Below, in pieces: positions 1 through 6,016 of a DNA stretch of 6,016 bases. Position 1 is the stretch's first letter. The number at the start of each line of letters is the position of its first letter. A program made the translations under genes and the position numbers. Under the pieces are notes generated by a model. It was not told where the DNA came from, made no database searches, and was given only the letters and a program-made list of their open reading frames with translations. Source of the DNA: Anaerolineae bacterium (lineage in GTDB: Bacteria; Chloroflexota; Anaerolineae; DRVO01); assembly GCA_012719195.1 (NCBI GenBank), contig JAAYAV010000214.1, positions 1-6,016 on the forward strand, written 5' to 3'.

Positions 1-1119
1 AGCAGCGTCTGCATCGTCTTCACCGACGCTACCCGCGATGTCCCCGACGAAACGCTCGTCTCTGCCATGCTGGCCCAACTACGCGGCGCCGGTGTCCGGC
101 GTGAAGACATCACTCTCCTCTGCGGCGTCGGCATGCATCGACCCAGCACGTTCGAGGAGAAGGTCGCCAAGCTGGGACGAGACATCGCCACCGGTTACCG
201 CGTCCTAGACTCCCAACCAAGCGACCCGAGCCTCCTCACCGATCTCGGGAGCTTCCACGGCATCCCCCTCCAGGTCAGCCGCTATGCTACCGAGGCCGAC
301 CTTCTGTTGGCGACCGGGGTGGTGGAACCACATCAGTACGCCGGCTTCTCCGGTGGCCGCAAGACGGTAGCCATCGGCGCGGGTGGTGAGGCCACCATCG
401 CTGCCACCCATTCGCCCGGGATGATCCAGCGCGAGGGCGTTCGTCTCGCCAATCTGGAGAGGAACCCCTTCCACGAGACGATCGTCGAGTCTGCCCGTCG
501 GGCGGGCCTGCGCTTCGTCGCCAACGTCCTCAGGGACGGCGACGGTCGCGTGGTGCAGGTGGCAGCGGGAGAGCCGGGCGCCGTCCTCGACCACCTTGTC
601 GGCCACGCGCGGACCCTCTACGAGCGGCGTCTCGACCGCCGCTACGACGTCGTGGTCGCCGGAGTCGGGCACCCCAAGGACGCCAACATCTACCAGGCCT
701 CGCGCGCCGTTACCTATACCTACTTCGCTCCCCAACCGGTCCTCAAGGAGGGCGGCGTCATCATCATACCCGCCCCCTGTGACGAGGGCCCCGGTCAGGG
801 ACTGGGCGAGGAGCGCTTCTTCGAGGCCATGCGCACCGCGGCCAGTCCCGAGCAGATCGTCTCCCGGCTGACCGACCGCGTAACCATGGCCGGCGAGCAA
901 CGCTCGTTCCTACTGGCCAAGGCGCTGCAGGGCTGCCGCGTCATCTTTGTCGGCTGTCACGCGCCTGAGCAGGTGCGTGCCTGCCACATGTCTGTCGCCA
1001 CGACCATGGGTGAAGCCCTGGCCATGGCCGCCGATCTCACCCGCCCGGACGCCGACGTGCTCGTCGCACCCCATGCTCTCCTTACCGTTCTGCGTGGACC
1101 AGACTCTGCCGGTGCGTAG
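1..1119 (+). CDS. larA: LarA-family nickel-pincer 2-hydroxyacid racemase (5'-truncated)
   Basis: The frame is open from base 1 and ends at TAG 1117-1119. The 372 residues seen lack roughly the first 60 of a family usually about 425 long; ATG 67 is internal, because conserved residues precede it. LarA enzymes racemise or epimerise 2-hydroxyacids by hydride transfer to a covalently bound nickel-pincer nucleotide in the cytoplasm. With window residue 1 as S1, I see DATR (D9, R12; Asp72/Arg75 of Lactobacillus plantarum LarA), catalytic-His motif MHRPST (H46; His108), H111 (His174), SGGRK with cofactor-anchoring K121 (Lys184), and H137 (His200). Spacing from H111 through K121 to H137 matches LarA exactly. 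The motif Y231-Q232-A-S-R235 aligns with Tyr294/Gln295/Lys298, so the lysine is replaced by arginine. Cofactor genes larB, larC and larE are not in view. PEPCK follows 38 bp downstream. Family assignment is strong; substrate (lactate, malate or another hydroxyacid) is not determined. Confidence 0.9.
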   Translation, partial: SSVCIVFTDATRDVPDETLVSAMLAQLRGAGVRREDITLLCGVGMHRPSTFEEKVAKLGRDIATGYRVLDSQPSDPSLLTDLGSFHGIPLQVSRYATEADLLLATGVVEPHQYAGFSGGRKTVAIGAGGEATIAATHSPGMIQREGVRLANLERNPFHETIVESARRAGLRFVANVLRDGDGRVVQVAAGEPGAVLDHLVGHARTLYERRLDRRYDVVVAGVGHPKDANIYQASRAVTYTYFAPQPVLKEGGVIIIPAPCDEGPGQGLGEERFFEAMRTAASPEQIVSRLTDRVTMAGEQRSFLLAKALQGCRVIFVGCHAPEQVRACHMSVATTMGEALAMAADLTRPDADVLVAPHALLTVLRGPDSAGA

Positions 1120-1157
1120 GTTGCCCCTACCGTACTCAATAGAGGAGCTTTGACCCG

Positions 1158-3041
1158 ATGGCCGAAAACCCCTCCGCTTACCTGAAGTCCGTGCTGCCGC
1201 CCGACCAGATGGCCAAGCTCAAGCGCATCAACAACCAGGCCGTCCTGGAGTTCGTGGCCCGCTTCGTCCGGCATTGCCGGCCCTCCAACGTGTTTGTGAC
1301 CACGGACTCAGCGGAAGACATCGAATACGTCCGCCGAGCAGCCATACGGGACGGTGAGGAAGGGCCGCTTGCCATCCCGGGGCACACTTACCACTTCGAC
1401 AGCCCCGCCGACCAGGCGCGCGACCGCAAGAACACCCGGCTGCTGCTGCCCAAGGGCGTGGAGCTCGGCCCCCAGTTCGAGACGCTGGACCGGGATGAGG
1501 GCCTGGCCGACGTGCTCGCCCGCCTGGATGGCCTCATGCAGGGCCATACCATGTACGTGCGCTTCTTCTCGCTGGGTCCGGTCGGGTCGGACTTCAGCAA
1601 CCTGGCCGTCCAGCTGACGGACTCGGCGTACGTGGCTCACAACGAGGACCTGCTGTACCGAACCGCCTACGACGAGTTCGTGCGCCTCGGCGAAGAGGCC
1701 GAGTTCTTCCGCTTTGTGCACTCGGCGGGCGAACTGAACAACCACGTCAGCAACAACATCGACCAGCGTCGCGTCTTCATTGACCTCCAGGAAGACACCG
1801 TCTACAGCGCCAACACTCAGTACGGCGGCAACACCATCGGCCTGAAGAAGCTAGCCATGCGGCTCGCCATCAACAAGGCCTCGGCCGAGGGCCATCTCTG
1901 CGAGCACATGTTCATCATGGGCGTGCACGGACCGAAGGGACGGGTCAGCTACTTCACCGGCGCCTTTCCTTCCCTCTGTGGCAAGACCTCGACCTCCATG
2001 CTGGAAGGCGAGACCATCGTCGGTGACGACATCGCCTACCTGCGCAACGTCGACGGAGTGCTGCGCGCTGTGAACGTCGAACGCGGCATCTTCGGCATCA
2101 TCCAAGGCGTGAATGCCAAGGATGATCCCATCATCTGGAAGGCGCTGCACTCGCCCGGTGAGATCATCTTCTCCAATATTCTCGTCACTGAGGACGGCGG
2201 TGCCTACTGGATAGACAAGGGCACGCCCATGCCCTCCGGCGGCACCAACCACACCGGGCCTTGGTTCCCGGGCAAGCTCGACAGCAGTGGGAAGGAGGTG
2301 CCGCCATCCCATCCGAACGCCCGCTTCACCCTTTCCCTGCCCCTGCTGGAGAATACCGATGCTGCCCTCGATGATCCCGCCGGCGTGGGCGTGGCGGGGA
2401 TCATCTACGGCGGCCGCGATTACGACACCTGGGTGCCGGTGGAGGAAGCGTTCGACTGGGTCCACGGCATCGTCACCAAGGGCGCTTCCCTCGAGTCGCA
2501 GACGACGGCCGCGACCTTGGGCGCCGAGGGCGTGCGCGAGTTCAACCCCATGTCCAACCTGGACTTCCTACCCATTCCCATCGGCCGCTACGTCTCGGAC
2601 AACCTGAAGATAGCCGAGGGACTGGCTCAGCCCCCGCGCATCTTCTCCGTCAACTACTTCCTCCAAGATACCAGCGGCCGCTGGCTGAACTCACGAGCGG
2701 ACAAGCGGGTCTGGCTCAAGTGGATGGACTTGCGCGTGAACGATGAGGTTGGGGCCATTCAGACTCCGACCGGGTACATACCGCTCTATGAGGACCTGGC
2801 GCGCCTCTTCCAGGAGGTGCTCGGGCGCGAGTACCGGCGCGAGGACTACGTCCAGCAGTTCAGCCTGCGCGTGCCGGAGAACCTCGCCAAGGTAGACCGA
2901 ATCTCCGCCCACTACCGGGAGCGCGTCCTGGAGACCCCGGAGGTGCTGTTGGGCATCCTGGGCGAGCAGCGGCAGCGACTCGAAGAAGCGCGCGTCCGCT
3001 GGGGCGACTACGTCGAGCCCGATGCCATGCCGCGTGCCTAG
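1158..3041 (+). CDS. pckG: Phosphoenolpyruvate carboxykinase (GTP), archaeal-like subfamily
   Basis: This 627-residue cytoplasmic enzyme interconverts oxaloacetate + GTP and PEP + GDP + CO2, linking the C4 acids to glycolysis and gluconeogenesis. ATG 1158 is preceded by GAGGAG at 1142-1147, 10 nt upstream. Visible GTP-PEPCK landmarks, in order, are GHTMYV and LTDSAYV in the N-terminal domain, YGGNTIGLKK (metal/substrate lysine K230 or K231), EHM with H250 as a likely Mn ligand, the P-loop AFPSLCGKTS (reactive C274, K276, T277), GDD at 289-291 (metal ligands D290/D291), IFSVNYFLQD, and TPTGYIP near the C-terminus. The P-loop cysteine marks the GTP class rather than the ATP class. The segment ERGIFGIIQGVN replaces the ERGFFGVAPGT type usual in animal and most bacterial enzymes. 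Length and wording, as I recall them, resemble Thermococcus PEPCK. The gene lies between the racemase and malic enzyme genes, probably in one operon. The in vivo direction cannot be read from sequence. Confidence 0.95.
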   Translation: MAENPSAYLKSVLPPDQMAKLKRINNQAVLEFVARFVRHCRPSNVFVTTDSAEDIEYVRRAAIRDGEEGPLAIPGHTYHFDSPADQARDRKNTRLLLPKGVELGPQFETLDRDEGLADVLARLDGLMQGHTMYVRFFSLGPVGSDFSNLAVQLTDSAYVAHNEDLLYRTAYDEFVRLGEEAEFFRFVHSAGELNNHVSNNIDQRRVFIDLQEDTVYSANTQYGGNTIGLKKLAMRLAINKASAEGHLCEHMFIMGVHGPKGRVSYFTGAFPSLCGKTSTSMLEGETIVGDDIAYLRNVDGVLRAVNVERGIFGIIQGVNAKDDPIIWKALHSPGEIIFSNILVTEDGGAYWIDKGTPMPSGGTNHTGPWFPGKLDSSGKEVPPSHPNARFTLSLPLLENTDAALDDPAGVGVAGIIYGGRDYDTWVPVEEAFDWVHGIVTKGASLESQTTAATLGAEGVREFNPMSNLDFLPIPIGRYVSDNLKIAEGLAQPPRIFSVNYFLQDTSGRWLNSRADKRVWLKWMDLRVNDEVGAIQTPTGYIPLYEDLARLFQEVLGREYRREDYVQQFSLRVPENLAKVDRISAHYRERVLETPEVLLGILGEQRQRLEEARVRWGDYVEPDAMPRA

Positions 3042-3064
3042 CCGGCCGCCAAGCGAAAGCTCCC

Positions 3065-3070
3065 AGGAGA
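3065..3070 (+). promoter_or_regulatory. Ribosome binding site that sets the malic enzyme start
   Basis: AGGAGA lies 5 nt before ATG 3076. This favours 3076 over the in-frame ATG at 3022, which sits inside the end of the PEPCK gene, has no comparable purine tract in front of it, and would add 18 Pro/Ser/Arg-rich residues not typical of malic enzymes. Confidence 0.8.
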
Positions 3071-3075
3071 GCGCC

Positions 3076-4425
3076 ATGAGTGATGTGCAGGAACTGCTGA
3101 ACAAGGCTCAGAAGCCGACGGAAGATGCCATGCGGCTGCACCCGTTCTATCGGGGCAAGACGCAGACGGCCCCGAAGTGCGCCGTGCGCGACCTGGACGA
3201 CTTCAGCATCTGGTATACCCCCGGCGTGGCGGCCCCCTGTCGTGCCATCAACAAGGACCCAGAGCTGGCCTTCGAGTACACCAACAAAGGGAATCGCGTC
3301 GCCGTCGTGACGGACGGCACTCGCGTTCTCGGCCTCGGCGACATCGGCCCGGAGGCCGGCCTGCCGGTGATGGAAGGCAAGTGCCTGCTCTTCAAGTACC
3401 TCGGCGGAGTCGACGCGGTACCCATCTGCCTGCAGACCAAGGACCCGGCTGAGATCATCCGTACCGTCAAGCTCCTGCAGCCTGCATTCGGCGGCATCAA
3501 CCTCGAGGACTTCTCGCAGCCCAAGTGCTTCCGCATCCTCGACGAACTGCGCGCCGATCCTGAAGTCACCATCCCCGTCTGGCACGACGACCAGCAGGGC
3601 ACGGCGACAGTGCTATTGGCGGGCCTCATCAACGCCCTGCGCGTTGTCGGCAAGGAGATTGGCCGAGCCCGGGTCACCATGGTCGGGCTGGGCGCCGCCA
3701 ACGTCGCCACCCTCCGCTTGATGGAAGCCAGCGGGTTCGACCTCGGCAACCTGGTGGCGGTGGACAGCCACGGCGTCATCCACGCCGGCCGCGCCGACCT
3801 GGAAGCGCAGAAGGACCAGTACCGCGACAAATGGCGTGTGGCGCTGAAGAGCAACCGCGCCGGTGTCCGCGGCGGCGCCGAGGAGGCCCTGCGCGGAGCC
3901 GATGTCTGCATCGGCTTCTCCAAACCCGGCCCAGGAACGATCAAGCCGGAGTGGGTGGCGGGGATGGCCAAGGACGCCATCGTCTTCCCCTGTGCCAACC
4001 CGGTACCCGAAATCTGGCCCTGGGAGGCCAAGGCGGCGGGAGCCCGCGTTGTCGGCACCGGCCGCTCCGACTTCCCCAACCAGCTCAACAACTCCCTCGG
4101 CTTCCCGGCTATCTTCCGCGGCGCTCTTGACGTGCGCGCCCGCACCATCACCGACGGAATGTGCCTGGCGGCGGCCAACGCCATCGCCGACTTCGCCCAA
4201 GCTCAGGGCCTTAGCGACGACCGCATCGTCCCCTCGATGGCTGATCGGGAGGTCTTCCTGCGGGAGGCAGTCGCCGTCGGGATGAGGGCGCAGGAGGAGG
4301 GGGTGGCCCGACTCACCGCGTCTCGAGACGAGCTCTATGCCCTTGCCGACAGCGCCATCAGCGAGGCTCAGCGCATGACTAGCGTGCTAATGGAGTCGGG
4401 CATAATCGCCCCGCCGCCGGCCTAG
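3076..4425 (+). CDS. NAD(P)-dependent malic enzyme (malate to pyruvate + CO2)
   Basis: This cytoplasmic enzyme oxidatively decarboxylates L-malate to pyruvate with NAD or NADP. At 449 residues it is the short bacterial/archaeal type without a phosphotransacetylase domain. The N-terminal malic domain (about 20-180) has YTPGVA with catalytic Y47, MEGK with catalytic K102, the metal-site segment NLEDF (E144, D145) and WHDDQQGT (D171/D172). The Rossmann domain (about 180-400) has GLGAAN at 204-209, AVDSHG with D230 at the end of the second strand, SKPG, ANPVPEI (N308, E312) and GTGRSDFPNQLNNSLGFP from 327. Families usually show GAGAAG where this one has GLGAAN. An acidic residue such as D230 often goes with NAD preference, but that is weak evidence here. 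A C-terminal tail of about 50 residues looks helical and ends in prolines. The gene lies 34 bp after PEPCK and is the last of its block, with a terminator following. Confidence 0.95.
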   Translation: MSDVQELLNKAQKPTEDAMRLHPFYRGKTQTAPKCAVRDLDDFSIWYTPGVAAPCRAINKDPELAFEYTNKGNRVAVVTDGTRVLGLGDIGPEAGLPVMEGKCLLFKYLGGVDAVPICLQTKDPAEIIRTVKLLQPAFGGINLEDFSQPKCFRILDELRADPEVTIPVWHDDQQGTATVLLAGLINALRVVGKEIGRARVTMVGLGAANVATLRLMEASGFDLGNLVAVDSHGVIHAGRADLEAQKDQYRDKWRVALKSNRAGVRGGAEEALRGADVCIGFSKPGPGTIKPEWVAGMAKDAIVFPCANPVPEIWPWEAKAAGARVVGTGRSDFPNQLNNSLGFPAIFRGALDVRARTITDGMCLAAANAIADFAQAQGLSDDRIVPSMADREVFLREAVAVGMRAQEEGVARLTASRDELYALADSAISEAQRMTSVLMESGIIAPPPA

Positions 4426-4456
4426 AGGCTTCCGCGCTCCAGCTTGTTGGCTGTCA

Positions 4457-4489
4457 GGCCGCTCCGGGAAGGAGCGGCCCGCTCTTTGT
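4457..4489 (+). terminator. Rho-independent terminator after malic enzyme gene
   Basis: A perfect 9-bp stem, GGCCGCTCC (4457-4465) with GGAGCGGCC (4471-4479), encloses the 5-nt loop GGGAA. A short, interrupted T-rich stretch follows (CTCTTTGT, ending at 4489). The hairpin begins 32 bp after the malic enzyme stop codon, so it most likely ends the racemase-PEPCK-malic enzyme transcript. The stem is strong and the U-tract poor, so termination may be incomplete. Confidence 0.75.
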
Positions 4490-4515
4490 CGCCACGCTCT
4501 GGGACAGTGTATCAT
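4486..4515 (+). promoter_or_regulatory. Candidate sigma70-type promoter for the transporter-era block
   Basis: TTGTCG at 4486-4491 (four of six matches to TTGACA) and TATCAT at 4510-4515 (five of six matches to TATAAT) are separated by 18 bp. They lie between the terminator hairpin and the next gene, giving a leader of roughly 60-65 nt before ATG 4586. In GC-rich DNA the AT-rich -10 stands out, but the match is only suggestive. The -35 box overlaps the terminator's T-rich tail. Confidence 0.4.
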
Positions 4516-4585
4516 CACATGCTGACCCCGGCGGCGACTCCTGTCCGCTTGCGGCGCCGTCCGGGTCGCACGAGGGGGCCGGCCC

Positions 4586-5314
4586 ATGAAGAACCGAGTG
4601 GCAGCGGAAGGAGCGGGAGCCGCACCGGAGGCGGCCGGCGAAGTGCCCTACCGAGCCTTCGATCTGATCATGGCCCTGTTCGTCGCTGTGCTGCTCATAA
4701 GCAACGTCGCCTCGAGCAAGATCGTGCGCCTGGGTCCGCTGAGCTTCGACGGCGGTACCCTGCTCTTCCCCCTCAGCTACATATTCGGGGACATCCTCAC
4801 CGAGGTGTATGGCTACGCTCGGTCTCGTCGGGTGATATGGGTCGGCTTCCTCTCGGCGCTCCTGCTCGCCGGCACCCTGGCCCTGGTGGGCTGGCTTCCG
4901 GCTGCCGCCGACTGGGCCGGTCAGGATGCCTACCGGGCCATCCTGGGGCAGACGCCGCGGATCGTCCTCGGCTCGCTCGTGGCCTACTTCGCCGGGGAGT
5001 TCGCCAACTCCTACACCCTGGCCCGGCTCAAGCTGCGGACCCGGGGCCGCCTTCTGTGGCTCAGAACCATCGCCTCCACCTTAGTGGGGCAAGCGGTCGA
5101 TACCGGCCTGTTCGTGGTGATCGCCTTCGCTGGAGTGCTTTCGCCGTCGCTGCTGGCGAGCGTGGTGGTGAGCAACTACGTCTTCAAGGTGGCGGTGGAA
5201 GCGGCGGCAACTCCGGTTACCTACAAAGTGGTGGACCACCTCAAGCGCGTCGAGGGTGTGGACCACTTCGACTGGTCCACGAACTTCAGTCCCTTTGCCC
5301 TAGGAGAGCGCTAG
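4586..5314 (+). CDS. yhhQ: Queuosine precursor transporter, YhhQ/Vut_1 (DUF165) family
   Basis: This is an inner-membrane protein of 242 residues, the family's usual size. Characterised members import queuosine precursors (preQ0/preQ1, or queuine in some lineages) for tRNA wobble-base modification. After a hydrophilic N-terminus (1-22) I see about six hydrophobic segments, near residues 25-42, 55-71, 83-105, 126-146, 162-184 and 186-206. Family signatures are SNVASSK (39-45), FPLSYIFGDILTEVYGY (61-77), GEFANS (137-142), RLK with GRLLWLR (to R160), STLVGQAVD (164-172) and the C-terminal HFDWSTNFSPF. ATG 4586 follows a G-rich tract, GAGGGGG at 4572-4578, 7 nt upstream. The gene is probably the first of a transcript shared with era, since its stop codon abuts the era start. 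No preQ1 riboswitch was recognised upstream. The family is clear; which precursor is carried is not. Confidence 0.93.
   Translation: MKNRVAAEGAGAAPEAAGEVPYRAFDLIMALFVAVLLISNVASSKIVRLGPLSFDGGTLLFPLSYIFGDILTEVYGYARSRRVIWVGFLSALLLAGTLALVGWLPAAADWAGQDAYRAILGQTPRIVLGSLVAYFAGEFANSYTLARLKLRTRGRLLWLRTIASTLVGQAVDTGLFVVIAFAGVLSPSLLASVVVSNYVFKVAVEAAATPVTYKVVDHLKRVEGVDHFDWSTNFSPFALGER
5302..5307 (+). promoter_or_regulatory. Ribosome binding site for era inside the transporter gene
   Basis: AGGAGA lies within the last codons of the transporter gene, 7 nt before ATG 5315. With the TAG stop at 5312-5314 touching the ATG, it supports translational coupling and fixes the era start. No other in-frame ATG occurs before the G1 motif. 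Confidence 0.75.
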
Positions 5315-6016
5315 ATGGCGGAAGATCGGCAGCAGGCATCCAACCCCGAGTCCGACCTCGAAGGCAACGAAAGCGACTTTCGCTCCGGCTATGTGGCGGT
5401 GGTGGGCGCGCCCAATGTGGGCAAGTCGACGCTCGTCAACGCCTTCCTGGGCCAGAAGCTGAGCATCGTCTCGCCCAAGCCTCAGACCACGCGCCACCGT
5501 ATCATGGGGATCCTCACCGAGGAGCACTACCAAATTGTGTTCATGGATACCCCCGGTCTGCACCGGCCGCACAACCCCTTCGGCGAGTACATGGTGGCGA
5601 CAGCGGACGAGGCCCTGGCCGATGCCGACGCGATTCTCTGGCTGGTGGACGCGACGCGCGATCCCAACAATGACGATGCCCACGTGGCAGAAGCCCTGGC
5701 TCCGCTGCGAGAGATCCCGCTAGCCCTCGTACTCAACAAGCTCGACCTGGCCGCCGAGGCCGTCCGCCTGGCGCGACAGGCGCAGTATGGCGAACTGGCG
5801 CAGGGCATCGATGTGCGCTTCCGCGTCTCGGCTGCCACTCGCGAGGGACTGGATCACCTCCTACAGTGGGTGGTCGAGCAACTGCCGCCGGGACCGCAGT
5901 ACTATCCCGAGGATCAGCTCACCGATCGCGAGGAGCGCTTCCTAGTCGCCGAACTCATCCGCGAGCAGGTGCTTCTCAACCTGCGTGAAGAGGTGCCCCA
6001 CTCGGTGGCCGTCAGC
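5315..6016 (+). CDS. era: GTPase Era, ribosome assembly factor (3'-truncated)
   Basis: Era is an essential GTPase that binds the 3' end of 16S rRNA during 30S subunit maturation, in the cytoplasm and partly at the membrane. The open frame gives 234 residues before the right edge; about 65-70 residues, most of the KH RNA-binding domain, should lie beyond it. All G motifs are present: G1 GAPNVGKST (31-39), G2 TTR with T58/T59, G3 DTPG (78-81), G4 NKLD (141-144) and G5 SAAT (172-175). The linker into the KH domain, PPGPQYYPEDQLTDREERF, ends in REEVPHSVAVS, which is highly characteristic of Era as opposed to Der or other TrmE-Era GTPases. An acidic, hydrophilic extension of about 20 residues precedes the usual SGYVAVVG start. 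The protein's wording resembles Chloroflexota Era, by recollection. Translation is probably coupled to the transporter gene. Confidence 0.97.
   Translation, partial: MAEDRQQASNPESDLEGNESDFRSGYVAVVGAPNVGKSTLVNAFLGQKLSIVSPKPQTTRHRIMGILTEEHYQIVFMDTPGLHRPHNPFGEYMVATADEALADADAILWLVDATRDPNNDDAHVAEALAPLREIPLALVLNKLDLAAEAVRLARQAQYGELAQGIDVRFRVSAATREGLDHLLQWVVEQLPPGPQYYPEDQLTDREERFLVAELIREQVLLNLREEVPHSVAVS

Noticed and set aside
205..900. A 231-codon open frame on the - strand opposite the racemase gene.
   Set aside because: It lies wholly inside the conserved racemase frame, shows no family resemblance, and is explained by the same GC-rich effect.
1116..1130. A small hairpin, GTAGG with CCTAC around a 5-nt loop, overlapping the racemase stop codon.
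   Set aside because: The stem has only 5 bp and no T-tract follows, so it is not convincing as a terminator or attenuator between racemase and PEPCK.
3022..3075. A longer start for the malic enzyme gene, overlapping the end of PEPCK.
   Set aside because: The extra 18 residues look non-coding, and a strong ribosome binding site sits 5 nt before ATG 3076.
3147..4184. A 345-codon open frame on the - strand opposite the malic enzyme gene.
   Set aside because: Its composition is Ala/Arg/Ser/Pro-rich with no recognisable motif, and it mirrors a well-conserved gene. Long antisense frames are expected in GC-rich coding DNA.
4516..4585. A possible preQ1 riboswitch in the leader of the queuosine-precursor transporter.
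   Set aside because: The leader lacks the short C-rich loop with an A-rich 3' tail typical of preQ1-I, and I could not draw a convincing aptamer of another class.
4444..5673. A 409-codon open frame on the + strand running across the intergenic gap, the transporter gene and the start of era.
   Set aside because: It is out of frame with two clearly recognised proteins, is rich in Arg/Gly/Pro/Ser as expected of an off-frame read of GC-rich DNA, starts next to the terminator hairpin and resembles no family.

Overview
The window is GC-rich (by eye about two-thirds G+C, with strong G/C preference at third codon positions). It reads as ordinary bacterial chromosome with five genes, all on the + strand, in two transcription blocks. 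The best taxonomic clue is the Era protein. Its acidic N-terminal extension and its wording around GEYMV, LPPGPQYYPEDQ and LREEVPHSVAV resemble Era from Chloroflexota (Anaerolineae-like). This is a judgement from memory, not a search, and the phylum is only a moderate-confidence guess. The PEP carboxykinase looks more like the archaeal (Thermococcales) GTP enzyme than the usual bacterial or animal form, which fits an anaerobic or thermophilic lineage.

Block 1 (1-4425) is central carbon metabolism. It holds a LarA-family nickel-pincer 2-hydroxyacid racemase cut by the left window edge (1-1119), a GTP-dependent PEP carboxykinase (1158-3041) and a malic enzyme (3076-4425). The gaps are only 38 and 34 bp, each carrying a good ribosome binding site, so the three are probably one operon. 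It ends at a GC-rich hairpin (4457-4479). PEPCK and malic enzyme, with a malate dehydrogenase encoded elsewhere, would form a malate shunt (PEP to oxaloacetate to malate to pyruvate). The racemase could feed in D-malate, or could act on lactate or another 2-hydroxyacid next to pyruvate.

The 160-bp gap 4426-4585 holds the terminator and a plausible sigma70-type promoter. Block 2 (4586-6016) is RNA-related housekeeping: a YhhQ/Vut_1-family queuosine-precursor transporter (4586-5314), followed with no spacing by the GTPase era (5315 to beyond the right edge).

No RNA genes, mobile elements, CRISPR arrays, extended repeats or riboswitches were recognised. I do not see a clearly undescribed system. 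The most interesting point is the racemase-PEPCK-malic enzyme gene set, together with the racemase's arginine at a position where lactate racemase has lysine.
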